Shown here: piece after piece, positions 34,909-43,732 of the stretch
How positions within the stretch are numbered: the first letter of the stretch is position 1
Layout: every line of letters begins with the position of its first letter
NCBI GenBank assembly: GCA_002690495.1
Contig: NZEV01000023.1
Span: forward strand, 62,001-126,000
DNA from: Legionellales bacterium
Lineage (GTDB): Bacteria; Pseudomonadota; Gammaproteobacteria; Comchoanobacterales; Comchoanobacteraceae
Length of the DNA stretch: 64,000 nucleotides
Direction: 5' to 3'
The notes under the pieces: generated by a model
What the model was told of the DNA's origin: nothing
What the model saw: only the letters and a program-made list of their open reading frames with translations
Database searches by the model: none
Made by a program: the position numbers and the translations under genes

Positions 34909-36456
34909 CTATTGTGTCACAATAGCTTGCGTTAAACCTTGTTGCGCATGATGCTTCAGATGATCCACTGTACCTTGTTCGATGATTCTACCATGATCTA
35001 ATACCAGCACACGATGCGATAATGCCTCAACCACGGACCAATCATGACTAATCAAGAGATATGCCATGTGATATTGACGTTGCAACTTGGACAATAAACT
35101 TAATATTCTATCGGCCACCACTCGATCTAAAGAAGCCGATGGCTCATCCAAAATTAAAATATCTGGACGTAATATAATCGCACGCGCAATAGCGACTCGC
35201 TGCCTTTGTCCACCAGACAACTCATGAGGGTAATGATTTCTAATCTTTTGATTTAAACCCACAGACTTAATCGCTGATTCAACAGCATCTTCAATACACC
35301 CTTCAACCAACCAAGGATTGACCTGAAGCCCCTCTTTCACAATGTCATCGACCCTCATTCTAGGGGATAAACTAGAAAAAGGATCTTGCGCAATCATTTG
35401 CATACGACAACGCTCTTTTCTTAAAGTCTGTCGTGGCATTGTTAACCAATCATGGTTTAAACACTTAATTGATCCTGTCGCATCACACATTCTTAACAAT
35501 GACTTTGCCAATGTTGTCTTTCCAGCACCACTTGATCCGACAACCCCTACACACTCTCCAGCATTGATATGAAATGAGATATTTGAAAGTATTGGTGCCC
35601 TTTTCTGAATAAAAGAAAATAGCGAATTAGAATCTCGTCTGACACTGAGTGATGCTACTTCGAGTACGGTTTGATCTTGAACCCGTTTATTAGGGCGACA
35701 TGTTCTGGGCGATAATAGTTTTCGAGTATAATAGACCTTTGGAGCTTGAACCATATCATGATATTGTCCCTGATCAACAATAGCACCTCGACGCATGACG
35801 ACCATCGAGTCAGCAATACCCGAAATACTCTTAAGATCATGTGTTACAACAATCATACTCATGTTCAATGCTGCCTTCAAACGACTGAGCAAAGACATGA
35901 TTTGCATTTTTAAAGCACCATCTAATGCCGTAGTGGGTTCATCTGCAATCAATAACTCAGGTTTATTAGCAACAGCCATTGCAATAAGAATACGCTGCCT
36001 TTGACCACCACTGAGCTCATGAGGATACCGACGTCCAATATTTTGAATATGATCTAATTCCACAAGACGCATTAAATCAGCAATTTCTTGCTCGATAGAA
36101 GTGACTTTGCGATGCGCTAAAATCATCTCAGCAATTTGATCCCCAACACGGTGCAATGGGTTCAAAGCCGTCATTGGCTCTTGAAATACGACGGCTATTT
36201 TACCACCACGATAACTGTTTTGCCGATCAAGATTTTGATCAAGATAAGATTCGCCACACCATGAAATATGATCATACTCACATCGCACTTGATGAGACAA
36301 CAAACCTGCAATCGCATGTATTGTCAATGTTTTACCTGACCCACTCTCCCCAACAAGACCAAGGGTTTCACCTTTCGGTAATGACAAAGTCATCTTTTTA
36401 ACTAAATACTGCTGAGAAACAGGCTCTCTAATTGAGAGATTTCTAATGATTAACAT
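34909..36456 (-). CDS. yejF: peptide ABC transporter ATP-binding protein YejF (two ATPase domains fused)
   Basis: YejF powers the YejABEF importer. The 515-aa protein contains two ABC domains. Domain 1 (about 1-250) has the P-loop GESGSGKT near 38, LSGGQRQR and the Walker B LLIADEPTTALDG. Domain 2 (about 268-515) has GSSGAGKTT near 310, LSGGQRQRVAIARA and LILDEPSASLD. The tandem layout is typical of YejF. It overlaps yejE by seven bases. Confidence 0.95.
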   Translation of the reverse strand: MLIIRNLSIREPVSQQYLVKKMTLSLPKGETLGLVGESGSGKTLTIHAIAGLLSHQVRCEYDHISWCGESYLDQNLDRQNSYRGGKIAVVFQEPMTALNPLHRVGDQIAEMILAHRKVTSIEQEIADLMRLVELDHIQNIGRRYPHELSGGQRQRILIAMAVANKPELLIADEPTTALDGALKMQIMSLLSRLKAALNMSMIVVTHDLKSISGIADSMVVMRRGAIVDQGQYHDMVQAPKVYYTRKLLSPRTCRPNKRVQDQTVLEVASLSVRRDSNSLFSFIQKRAPILSNISFHINAGECVGVVGSSGAGKTTLAKSLLRMCDATGSIKCLNHDWLTMPRQTLRKERCRMQMIAQDPFSSLSPRMRVDDIVKEGLQVNPWLVEGCIEDAVESAIKSVGLNQKIRNHYPHELSGGQRQRVAIARAIILRPDILILDEPSASLDRVVADRILSLLSKLQRQYHMAYLLISHDWSVVEALSHRVLVLDHGRIIEQGTVDHLKHHAQQGLTQAIVTQ

Positions 36457-37466
36457 GCTCGGTCCAACCTTGGATCAAATGCATCTCGAATGCCCTCCCC
36501 AATAAAAACGAGCATGGACATCATGATAGACAATGTGAAGAATACACTGATACCAATCCATGGTGCATATAAATTACTTTTACTTTGCGCCAACAATGCA
36601 CCTAATGAGGCTGATCCTGGCGGCAATCCAAAACCAAGAAAATCCAATGCTGTTAATGCCGCAATATTTTCAGTCATCATAAAAGGCAACAAGGTTAAAA
36701 TCGGTGCCATTGCATTTGGTAGAATATGCTTAAACATGATTTGATGATCACTCAGTCCTATTGTTTTAGCAGCGATCACATAATCTAAACATCGCCCTTT
36801 TAAAAAAGAGGCTCGAACAATGGCCACTAAATTTGGCCAACCAAATAAGAACATCACAAATAATAAAATCCAAAAGCCAGGTCGAAATAAACTCGATAAA
36901 ATGATCAAGATGTATAACGTTGGTAACCCTGTCCAAATCTCAATAAAACGCTGTCCCCATAGGTCAATATGACCCCCAAAGTAACCCTGTATAGCACCAA
37001 TATATACACCCACAAAGGCACACAGCACAGTGAGTACAGTCCCAAAATACAAAGACACTCTAAAGCCATAAATGAGATTGGCTAACACATCCCTAGCGCG
37101 ATCATCAGTGCCAAGAAGATGCTCTCGTGAGGGTGGTGATGGTGCTGGTTGGTTTAACTTAAAATCATGGGTAGAAAAGCTATATCTAATCGGAGGCCAT
37201 ATCATCCACCCATTCTTTTGATGTATGAGATTGTTAAAATAATTTGAATGATAATTAGGCGCTGTTTCAAACTGACCATTAAAATCTTTCTCAACATAAT
37301 TAAATAAAACGGGAGCGTAACAATGTCCACGATAGAAAATCAATAATGGTTTATCATTGGCAATGAATTCAGCAAAAATACTGACAAAAGAAAACAAACA
37401 TAATAAGTAAAATGACCATTTAGCTCGTTTATTCTGAAAAAAAAGATGCCATTTTGAAACTTTCAT
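36450..37466 (-). CDS. yejE: peptide ABC transporter permease YejE
   Basis: One of the two permease subunits of the YejABEF importer. The 338-aa protein has an N-terminal membrane anchor (about 17-34), a large periplasmic loop with the YejE-specific FKLNQPAPSPPSREHLLGTDDRARDV-type region (key part HLLGTDDRARD), and five further membrane segments. The permease EAA loop AAKTIGLSDHQIMFKHILPNA is present in its main parts (AAKTIGLS, HILPNA). It overlaps yejB by four bases and yejF by seven. Confidence 0.95.
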   Translation of the reverse strand: MKVSKWHLFFQNKRAKWSFYLLCLFSFVSIFAEFIANDKPLLIFYRGHCYAPVLFNYVEKDFNGQFETAPNYHSNYFNNLIHQKNGWMIWPPIRYSFSTHDFKLNQPAPSPPSREHLLGTDDRARDVLANLIYGFRVSLYFGTVLTVLCAFVGVYIGAIQGYFGGHIDLWGQRFIEIWTGLPTLYILIILSSLFRPGFWILLFVMFLFGWPNLVAIVRASFLKGRCLDYVIAAKTIGLSDHQIMFKHILPNAMAPILTLLPFMMTENIAALTALDFLGFGLPPGSASLGALLAQSKSNLYAPWIGISVFFTLSIMMSMLVFIGEGIRDAFDPRLDRAC

Positions 37467-38536
37467 GAATCTACTCTCGTAAAATCAATGCGTCGATCCA
37501 CCATGGCATATGCAAGATCACCTAATAATCTTGCGAATAATCCTAGTAAAGTAAATAAATAGAGCGAACCTAACACGACTGGATAGTCTCTTTGAATAAT
37601 GGCTTGATATCCCATTAAGCCAATGCCATCTAATGAGAAAATAATCTCAATGAGTAAAGCGCCACTAAAAAACATAAAAATGAATGCGCCAGGAAACATG
37701 GCAATGATAATCAACATCGCATTTCTAAAAACATGACCATACAATATAGCTCGCTCAGTAATCCCTTTCGATCGAGCTGTAATCACATATTGTTGATGAA
37801 TTTCCTCTAAAAATGCATTTTTGGTTAAAAAAGCAATGCTTGCACAACTTCCAAGCAACAGTGAAAACACAGGCAACACCAAGTGCCACAAATAATCTCC
37901 AATTTTTTCCATCCAATTTAATTGACTGTAGTAATCAGAAGTTAAACCCCGCATGGGAAACCAAGCTAAAAAATCCCCTCCACAGAACACAATCATCAAT
38001 AACATCGCAATAAGAAATGTGGGAACCGCATTACACACAATTAAAACCGTTGAAGTCCAAACATCAAACCGTTTACCGTGCCTTGTCGCCTTTCTAATAC
38101 CCAAAGGAATAGCAATCAGATACATCAACACCGTGGTCCAAATGCCTAAAGATGCTGAAACAGGTAATTTCTCTCCTATTAAATCGATCACTTTGATGTG
38201 GCGAAATAAACTATCCCCGAGATCAAACTGAGCATAGCGTGACAATAAATCAAAATAACGAACCGTTATTGGCTGATCAAATCCATACATCTTTTTGATT
38301 TCTTTAAGTACCTCATCTGGAATGGCAGTACCTGAAAGAGAAGTACGCCCCTGTGATGATACACCTAGATCATTTTGGGCACCTAGTATTGACTGATCGC
38401 CGACCTGATAAAGCTTTGCTGCCATTTGCTCTACCGGACCACCAGGAACACATTGCACAATTGCAAAGTTGATGGTTAAAATACCCAAAAGCGTTGGAAT
38501 CATTAGTAAACATCTTTTTAATAGATAAATATACAT
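37463..38536 (-). CDS. yejB: peptide ABC transporter permease YejB
   Basis: The second permease of the YejABEF importer. From the ATG at 38536 the protein is 357 aa and starts MYIYLLKRCLLMIPTLLG, matching the E. coli YejB N-terminus in pattern. ATGs at 38554 and further upstream are possible, and none has a convincing ribosome site. The family features VQCVPGGPVEQ, MYGFDQPITVRY, and the EAA-type loop TARSKGITERAILYGHVFRNA are recognisable (key parts TARSKG, VFRNA). It is divergent from the permease gene at 38635, leaving little room for two promoters. Confidence 0.93.
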   Translation of the reverse strand: MYIYLLKRCLLMIPTLLGILTINFAIVQCVPGGPVEQMAAKLYQVGDQSILGAQNDLGVSSQGRTSLSGTAIPDEVLKEIKKMYGFDQPITVRYFDLLSRYAQFDLGDSLFRHIKVIDLIGEKLPVSASLGIWTTVLMYLIAIPLGIRKATRHGKRFDVWTSTVLIVCNAVPTFLIAMLLMIVFCGGDFLAWFPMRGLTSDYYSQLNWMEKIGDYLWHLVLPVFSLLLGSCASIAFLTKNAFLEEIHQQYVITARSKGITERAILYGHVFRNAMLIIIAMFPGAFIFMFFSGALLIEIIFSLDGIGLMGYQAIIQRDYPVVLGSLYLFTLLGLFARLLGDLAYAMVDRRIDFTRVDS

Positions 38537-38634
38537 AGATAGAATATAGGACATATTCCATAAATTGCCTTTAATCATAAACACCTTGTATATTCTATTC
38601 ATTTTAGGCATATTGAGATGATCTGGTATTTATT

Positions 38635-39861
38635 TTGACTATAAGCATTAATCAAAAGATCGGCGCCTCCATGTTACTTGCTGGAACAGCAATCGGTGCT
38701 GGTATGCTTGGGATGCCGTTTGTATCTGGTATTTGCGGTTATTTTCCAACCATTTGCGTGATGATCATTTGTTTTTTGATCATGCTTGCAAACCTTTTCC
38801 TATTGCTTGAGGCAACACTTTACTGTTCGCAACCTAATGTCAACATCATCGGTATGGCTCGAGAACACCTCCCCCCAATTTGGTCTGCCATTTGTTGGGT
38901 GACTTTTATGCTATTGCTCTACTCAATCATTGCATCTTACATGAATGCAGGCGGTGATTTGATGAGCTTTTTTCTTTCCCAAAGTCTCCAACCCATCTCA
39001 AAAACTCAAGGCATCTTACTATTTAGTTCGATTTTTAGTCTTATTGTGATGATGGGAGCAGTCTTTATTGATCACATCAACCGAATCTTCATGGTGATAT
39101 TGCTTGTAACCTTTTTCATCGTAGCCATCAGCCTGAATCAACTATTTGAAATCAATCACCTTATGACACAACACCATTATGAGTATATGCCTTACTCGCT
39201 ACCCATAATCACAGCTGCTTTTACCTCTCACCTCATCTTACCTAGTCTGAAAAGTTATATCCCTGATTTAGATGCACTCAAAAAAGTCCTCTTTTATGGT
39301 AGTTTGATTCCATTGATCCTTTACTTGATATGGCAAACCACCGTACTTGGTATTGTTGAACCCAAAGGCCCACTCTCAATTTTTGAAATATCAAAAAGCG
39401 CCCAACCAATCACCCAATTTTTCAAAATTCTTGAATCTAAAAATGCATTAGCTAGAACCGAAGTGATAACACAGCTTTTCTTCTTTTCAGCGATTGCAAC
39501 ATCTTTTTTAGGGGTCCTCATGAGTCTAAATGATTTTTTAGCGGATGGATTAGGCTTAAAACAACACAAATTGAGCGTACGCATACGATTAATCTTACTT
39601 GCTAGTATTCCACCTTTGATCTTTACTTTATACTTTAACAATGCGTTTACTTATGCTTTAAACTTCGCTGCACTCTTCATTGCCATTCTTTATGCCATTA
39701 TTCCCTCGCTGGTGGTCATCAAATGTAGACATCATCAAATGACGTCACCTTATATATTACCTGGCGGTAATATGATGGTTTATATTATTTTTATTTTCGG
39801 GTGCTTATTCGCTTTGTTAAGCTTACTCAGTGTATATGACTTATTACCGCGTATCTCATGA
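38635..39861 (+). CDS. aromatic amino-acid permease (tyrosine/tryptophan family)
   Basis: A 408-aa transporter with 11 membrane segments of the TyrP/Mtr/TnaB (hydroxy/aromatic amino-acid permease) family. The N-terminus GASMLLAGTAIGAGMLGMP is the family hallmark, with the unwound first helix GTAIGAGMLG. Later segments are SYMNAGGDL, SHLILPSLKSYI and FFSAIATSFLGV with LNDFLADGL. The start is a TTG. Proton-driven import of tyrosine or tryptophan is expected; the exact substrate is not set by the sequence. It overlaps hemE by four bases (ATGA). Confidence 0.9.
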   Translation: MTISINQKIGASMLLAGTAIGAGMLGMPFVSGICGYFPTICVMIICFLIMLANLFLLLEATLYCSQPNVNIIGMAREHLPPIWSAICWVTFMLLLYSIIASYMNAGGDLMSFFLSQSLQPISKTQGILLFSSIFSLIVMMGAVFIDHINRIFMVILLVTFFIVAISLNQLFEINHLMTQHHYEYMPYSLPIITAAFTSHLILPSLKSYIPDLDALKKVLFYGSLIPLILYLIWQTTVLGIVEPKGPLSIFEISKSAQPITQFFKILESKNALARTEVITQLFFFSAIATSFLGVLMSLNDFLADGLGLKQHKLSVRIRLILLASIPPLIFTLYFNNAFTYALNFAALFIAILYAIIPSLVVIKCRHHQMTSPYILPGGNMMVYIIFIFGCLFALLSLLSVYDLLPRIS

Positions 39862-40898
39862 CAGGCAAAGAACGACTGATCAACACTCTCAAAGGCGTAG
39901 CGACTGATTCTCCACCCATATGGCTAATGAGACAAGCTGGTAGATATCTTCCAGAATATCAAGCCGTTCGAGCTCAATTTGAGCGCTTCCAAGATCTATA
40001 TACTAATCCAAAAGTTGCAGTACAATTAGCACTACAACCACTGGATCGTTTTGATCTTGATGCTGGTATCGTTTTTGCAGATATTTTAACACTTGTGGAA
40101 TCAGTTGGCTTACCTGTTTCGTTTGAGAAAAATATTGGTCCAGTCATTCATTCCCCCATCAGATCCTCTAGAGACGTTCAACAATTACACGCAATGTCTA
40201 GTTATTCAGACTGTGTCTACGAATCAATTAGTCTATTGAAAACGAAAAGACCTCATCATGGGTTGATTGGCTTTGCCGGTGCACCGTGGACTTTGGCAAC
40301 TTACATGGTTGAAGGCAAGATTTCTAAAGATTTACATGCCATTAAAAAATTTAAACACACGGATCCAAAGGCTCTACACGCCTTACTCTCTCATTTAACA
40401 GAGGCATTAATACATTTTTTAAAAGCACAAGCTCATGCTGGTGCAGATTTACTCGTGTTATTTGATACTTGGGGTGGGACATTATCTCAAGAAGAGTATG
40501 TGATATGGTCCCAGCACTATATTCAAAAAATCATTCAAGCAATTGACCCTATACCTCTTTTTGTATTTACAAAAAATAGTGCTCATTTAGTAGACCATAT
40601 ACTGCACATGCAACCTAAAGGCATGTGCATTGATTGGACTACGCCATTAGTTGACACATATCTTAAAACAAACACTCGAGGTATTTGCCTTCAAGGTAAT
40701 TTTGATCCATCCATGCTCTTTGGCTCGGAAGATGCCATTGCAGAATCTGTAAACCGGACAGTCGCCAAATTACCTTCACATCATCATCTTATCCCTAGCC
40801 TCGGACATGGGATCACACCCCATATTCAACCTGATAAAGTGGCTTACTTCATTCAATCTATCAGACAAGCATTTCAAACTCATAGCAAGAAAAATTGA
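39858..40898 (+). CDS. hemE: uroporphyrinogen decarboxylase
   Basis: HemE decarboxylates uroporphyrinogen III to coproporphyrinogen III in haem synthesis. At 346 aa the size is typical. It has the first signature PPIWLMRQAGRYLPEY near 17-32, FADILTLVES, the second signature GFAGAPWTLATYMVEG near 137, FDTWGGTLS and the C-terminal LGHGITPHI. It starts within the stop codon of the permease gene, so the two are coupled. Haem synthesis is therefore at least partly endogenous. Confidence 0.97.
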   Translation: MTGKERLINTLKGVATDSPPIWLMRQAGRYLPEYQAVRAQFERFQDLYTNPKVAVQLALQPLDRFDLDAGIVFADILTLVESVGLPVSFEKNIGPVIHSPIRSSRDVQQLHAMSSYSDCVYESISLLKTKRPHHGLIGFAGAPWTLATYMVEGKISKDLHAIKKFKHTDPKALHALLSHLTEALIHFLKAQAHAGADLLVLFDTWGGTLSQEEYVIWSQHYIQKIIQAIDPIPLFVFTKNSAHLVDHILHMQPKGMCIDWTTPLVDTYLKTNTRGICLQGNFDPSMLFGSEDAIAESVNRTVAKLPSHHHLIPSLGHGITPHIQPDKVAYFIQSIRQAFQTHSKKN

Positions 40899-40934
40899 CG
40901 TAAATAGTTGATTCGTGTATTGTAGAAAAAGTTT

Positions 40935-41165
40935 ATGAGTAACACAAGTAATTCAAAAGCTAGCGCTAAATCAAAATCTTCCGGCGGACACAGTGACGTC
41001 GTTGAAGTTGAATCGAGTGATCTGCCTATATCATGTCCATTACCAGGAGACCCCGTATGGAACATGCATCCTAGGGTATATATTCCTTTGCATCAAACAG
41101 ATCAATATAAATGTCCTTACTGTAGTCGCTTATTTAAACTTGTAGATTCTAAGGAAGTCCATTAG
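40935..41165 (+). CDS. small zinc-finger (CHCC-type) protein
   Basis: A 76-aa protein with a Ser/Lys-rich N-terminus (about 1-30) and a compact C-terminal zinc ribbon. Ligands are visible as SCPLPG, HPRVYIPL and CPYCSRLFKL, i.e. a C-x-H-x-C-x2-C set typical of the zf-CHCC family. This family includes a respiratory complex I accessory subunit in mitochondria and short uncharacterised proteins in proteobacteria. The stop codon is directly followed by the ATG of the MFS gene. Role unknown. Confidence 0.85.
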   Translation: MSNTSNSKASAKSKSSGGHSDVVEVESSDLPISCPLPGDPVWNMHPRVYIPLHQTDQYKCPYCSRLFKLVDSKEVH

Positions 41166-42479
41166 ATGCATTCTTCATCAACCCCGAAAACCTCAGAGAT
41201 CCCATTACAAATCATGGGTATCCTCATGGTTGGGCTTGGCACGACATTCTATGTGTATGAATTTTTTATCAGAGTGATCCCAAGTGTCATCTCTGTAGAA
41301 TTAATGCATGATTTTTCTTTAAACGCCTCTGTACTTGGCTTATTGTCCTCTGGATTTTATTATGCATACACTTTCATGCAAATTCCTGCAGGGCTATTGT
41401 GCGATCGGTATGGACCTAAAATATTACTTGTTATTGGACTTGGACTCTGTGGCGTCGCAACATTATTTTTTGGACTCACCGAATCAAGTTTGATGATTGG
41501 TGTTTGTCGTACTGCCGCAGGAGCAGCATCTGCATTTGCATTTATCTGTCCATTGGTACTCACAACACATTGGTTCCCTTCTAGATATTTTGCATTAGTC
41601 ACTGGCATCATTCAAACCATGGGATCCCTTGGTGCCATTTTCGGTGGACGTCCACTAGCAATATTAGTCGATGCCTATGGATGGCGCTCGACACTCATTT
41701 ACTCTGGTTATTTTGGTATTATTGCTGGACTAATCATATTTATTTTCCTGCAAAATAAACCAGAGAACGACTGTACGCCTGATGAGCCGAATGCATGCAT
41801 GTCCGATCAACATTCAGGCTCAACAGAGTATCAAAGATTACTCAAAATCATTAAGAAACCACAAAACTGGCATATTGCACTTACAGGTTTTTGCTGTTGG
41901 GGGCCTATCGCTGTGTTTGCTGAACTATGGGGCATACAATTTATTCATCATGACTTGGGTTTAGATGTAGATCTTGCAGCGTCACAATTACTGTGGGTCT
42001 GGTTAGGGATTGCGGTTATGAGTCCAGTGATGGGCTGGTGGTCTGATAACATTTATAGCCGCAAAACACCCATTTTAGTCTGTTTTGCCATTGGTTTACT
42101 TGCGACCTTGATGTTAATCATACCTCAGAAGACTTCCTTGTTATCTTTAGATATAACAATGTTCTTACTTGGAACTTCTGCAGGGATACAACCTATCACT
42201 TTTGGATTAATTAGAGAACAAAATAGCCAATCTCTCGCTGGCACAGTGATTGCATTTAATAATATGGCTTTAATTTTTGGCGGAGTACTACTACAGCCAC
42301 TGTTTGGGTTCTTACTTGATTTATTCTGGCAAGGACACCTTTTCAATAATATTCGTGATTATGGTATTTATGAATATCACCATGCAATGTGGATTCTACC
42401 ACTTTGCTGTATTGTTGGCTTTATCAATACCTATTTTTTCATCGAAGAGACTCACTGTAAACAGGTTGACCTTTCTTGA
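41166..42479 (+). CDS. MFS transporter (first of a tandem pair)
   Basis: A 437-aa, 12-segment major facilitator protein. It has the MFS motif between helices 2 and 3, GLLCDRYGPKILL, and FPSRYFALVTGIIQTMGSLGAI in helix 5 region (key part GIIQTMGSLGA). It also has a central hydrophilic loop of about 40 residues. It begins immediately after the zinc-finger stop and overlaps the next MFS gene by four bases. Shared segments with the neighbour (EFFIRV/EFLLRV, FCCWGP/FCCWAP, FNNMA) show a tandem duplication. Families of this kind are numerous in Legionella and Coxiella. Substrate unknown. Confidence 0.88.
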   Translation: MHSSSTPKTSEIPLQIMGILMVGLGTTFYVYEFFIRVIPSVISVELMHDFSLNASVLGLLSSGFYYAYTFMQIPAGLLCDRYGPKILLVIGLGLCGVATLFFGLTESSLMIGVCRTAAGAASAFAFICPLVLTTHWFPSRYFALVTGIIQTMGSLGAIFGGRPLAILVDAYGWRSTLIYSGYFGIIAGLIIFIFLQNKPENDCTPDEPNACMSDQHSGSTEYQRLLKIIKKPQNWHIALTGFCCWGPIAVFAELWGIQFIHHDLGLDVDLAASQLLWVWLGIAVMSPVMGWWSDNIYSRKTPILVCFAIGLLATLMLIIPQKTSLLSLDITMFLLGTSAGIQPITFGLIREQNSQSLAGTVIAFNNMALIFGGVLLQPLFGFLLDLFWQGHLFNNIRDYGIYEYHHAMWILPLCCIVGFINTYFFIEETHCKQVDLS

Positions 42480-43732
42480 TTAAAGTCAAACCCATCCTGA
42501 TCCTTTCCATTGCGTCATTACTATATATTTATGAATTTCTACTCCGAGTTATCATCTCTGTTGTGAGTGACTTCCTACTTGTAGACCTACAACTATCTAT
42601 CGCTTCACTCGGCTTTTTGTCCTCCCTGTTTTACACCTCGTATACCTTCATGCAGATTCCAGCTGGCCTATTAAGTGATCAATTTGGCCCTCGTAGAATT
42701 TTAACAACCGCCATGCTCACTTGTGCTTTATCTACATTGCTTTTTTCTTTATCGAATTCGCTAAGTCTTGCGGGGGCTTCTAGACTCATGTTAGGGTTTG
42801 GAGCATCTTTTGCTTATTGCTGCCCATTACTCATTGCTAAACATTGGTTCCCAGAAAAAAGATTTGCACTCATTGGTGGCTGTATACAAACATTAGGCGC
42901 TCTCGGTGCAATGATTGGCAATGAACCTATCGCTGTCATGACAGAATATCTAGGGTGGCGAGACACTATGGAAATTATTGCATTATTCGGTATTTTATTT
43001 GCCGCAATCATGTGGGTGATCGTACAAGACAAGCCTCATCATAAACAAGAACAACACATCACACCACACCAAATAAAGACTTTAACAGCGCTAAAAAGAG
43101 TTTTTCAATTAAAACAAAACTGGGTAGCTGCTATTCTTGGCTTTTGTTGCTGGGCACCTATGACCATTGTTGCTGAGCTTTGGGGAAGAACATTCATCAC
43201 CACACATTTTCACTTCAATTTGCAACAATCTGCGTTAATGGTCTCGTGGATTTGGATCGGTGTTGCAGTTGGAGGCCCCTTAATGGGGTGGCTATCCAAT
43301 TATATCCACTCTAGGAAAAAAGCATTACTATTAGGTTACGTCTTATGTCTTCTCAGCACCCTCGTGCTTGTCTATCAACCAGGGATCAGTCAGATTGTGA
43401 TTATGGCGTCATTATTTATATTTGGTCTAGCATGTGCAACGCAATGTGTCACTTTTGGAGTGATTAGTGATATCAACGAAAAAGGGATTATAGGCACGGC
43501 AATCGGTTTTAATAATATGGCTGTCATATCAGGAGGCATATTCCTACAACCCATTGTCAGCGTGCTACTTCATCATGCCTCCTTGAGTCATTTTGAAAAT
43601 AAAGTGTTTATCCCATCTGATTTTCAATATGCTTTCTACGTCATTCCAATTGTTTCATGTATTGGCATTTTCATCACTACTTTTTGCCTTAAAGAGTCGC
43701 TTCAATCTCTTCCTGAGGATGAGACTGTCTAA
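42476..43732 (+). CDS. MFS transporter (second of a tandem pair)
   Basis: A 418-aa, 12-segment major facilitator protein closely related to the preceding gene. It has GLLSDQFGPRRIL between helices 2 and 3, then HWFPEKRFALIGGCIQTLGALGA (key parts HWFPEKRFAL, QTLGALGA) and a C-terminal GTAIGFNNMAVISGG. The start is a TTG inside the stop of the first transporter. The last 44 bases overlap the convergent recN coding sequence. Substrate unknown; duplication with divergence suggests two related nutrients or drugs. Confidence 0.88.
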   Translation: MIKVKPILILSIASLLYIYEFLLRVIISVVSDFLLVDLQLSIASLGFLSSLFYTSYTFMQIPAGLLSDQFGPRRILTTAMLTCALSTLLFSLSNSLSLAGASRLMLGFGASFAYCCPLLIAKHWFPEKRFALIGGCIQTLGALGAMIGNEPIAVMTEYLGWRDTMEIIALFGILFAAIMWVIVQDKPHHKQEQHITPHQIKTLTALKRVFQLKQNWVAAILGFCCWAPMTIVAELWGRTFITTHFHFNLQQSALMVSWIWIGVAVGGPLMGWLSNYIHSRKKALLLGYVLCLLSTLVLVYQPGISQIVIMASLFIFGLACATQCVTFGVISDINEKGIIGTAIGFNNMAVISGGIFLQPIVSVLLHHASLSHFENKVFIPSDFQYAFYVIPIVSCIGIFITTFCLKESLQSLPEDETV

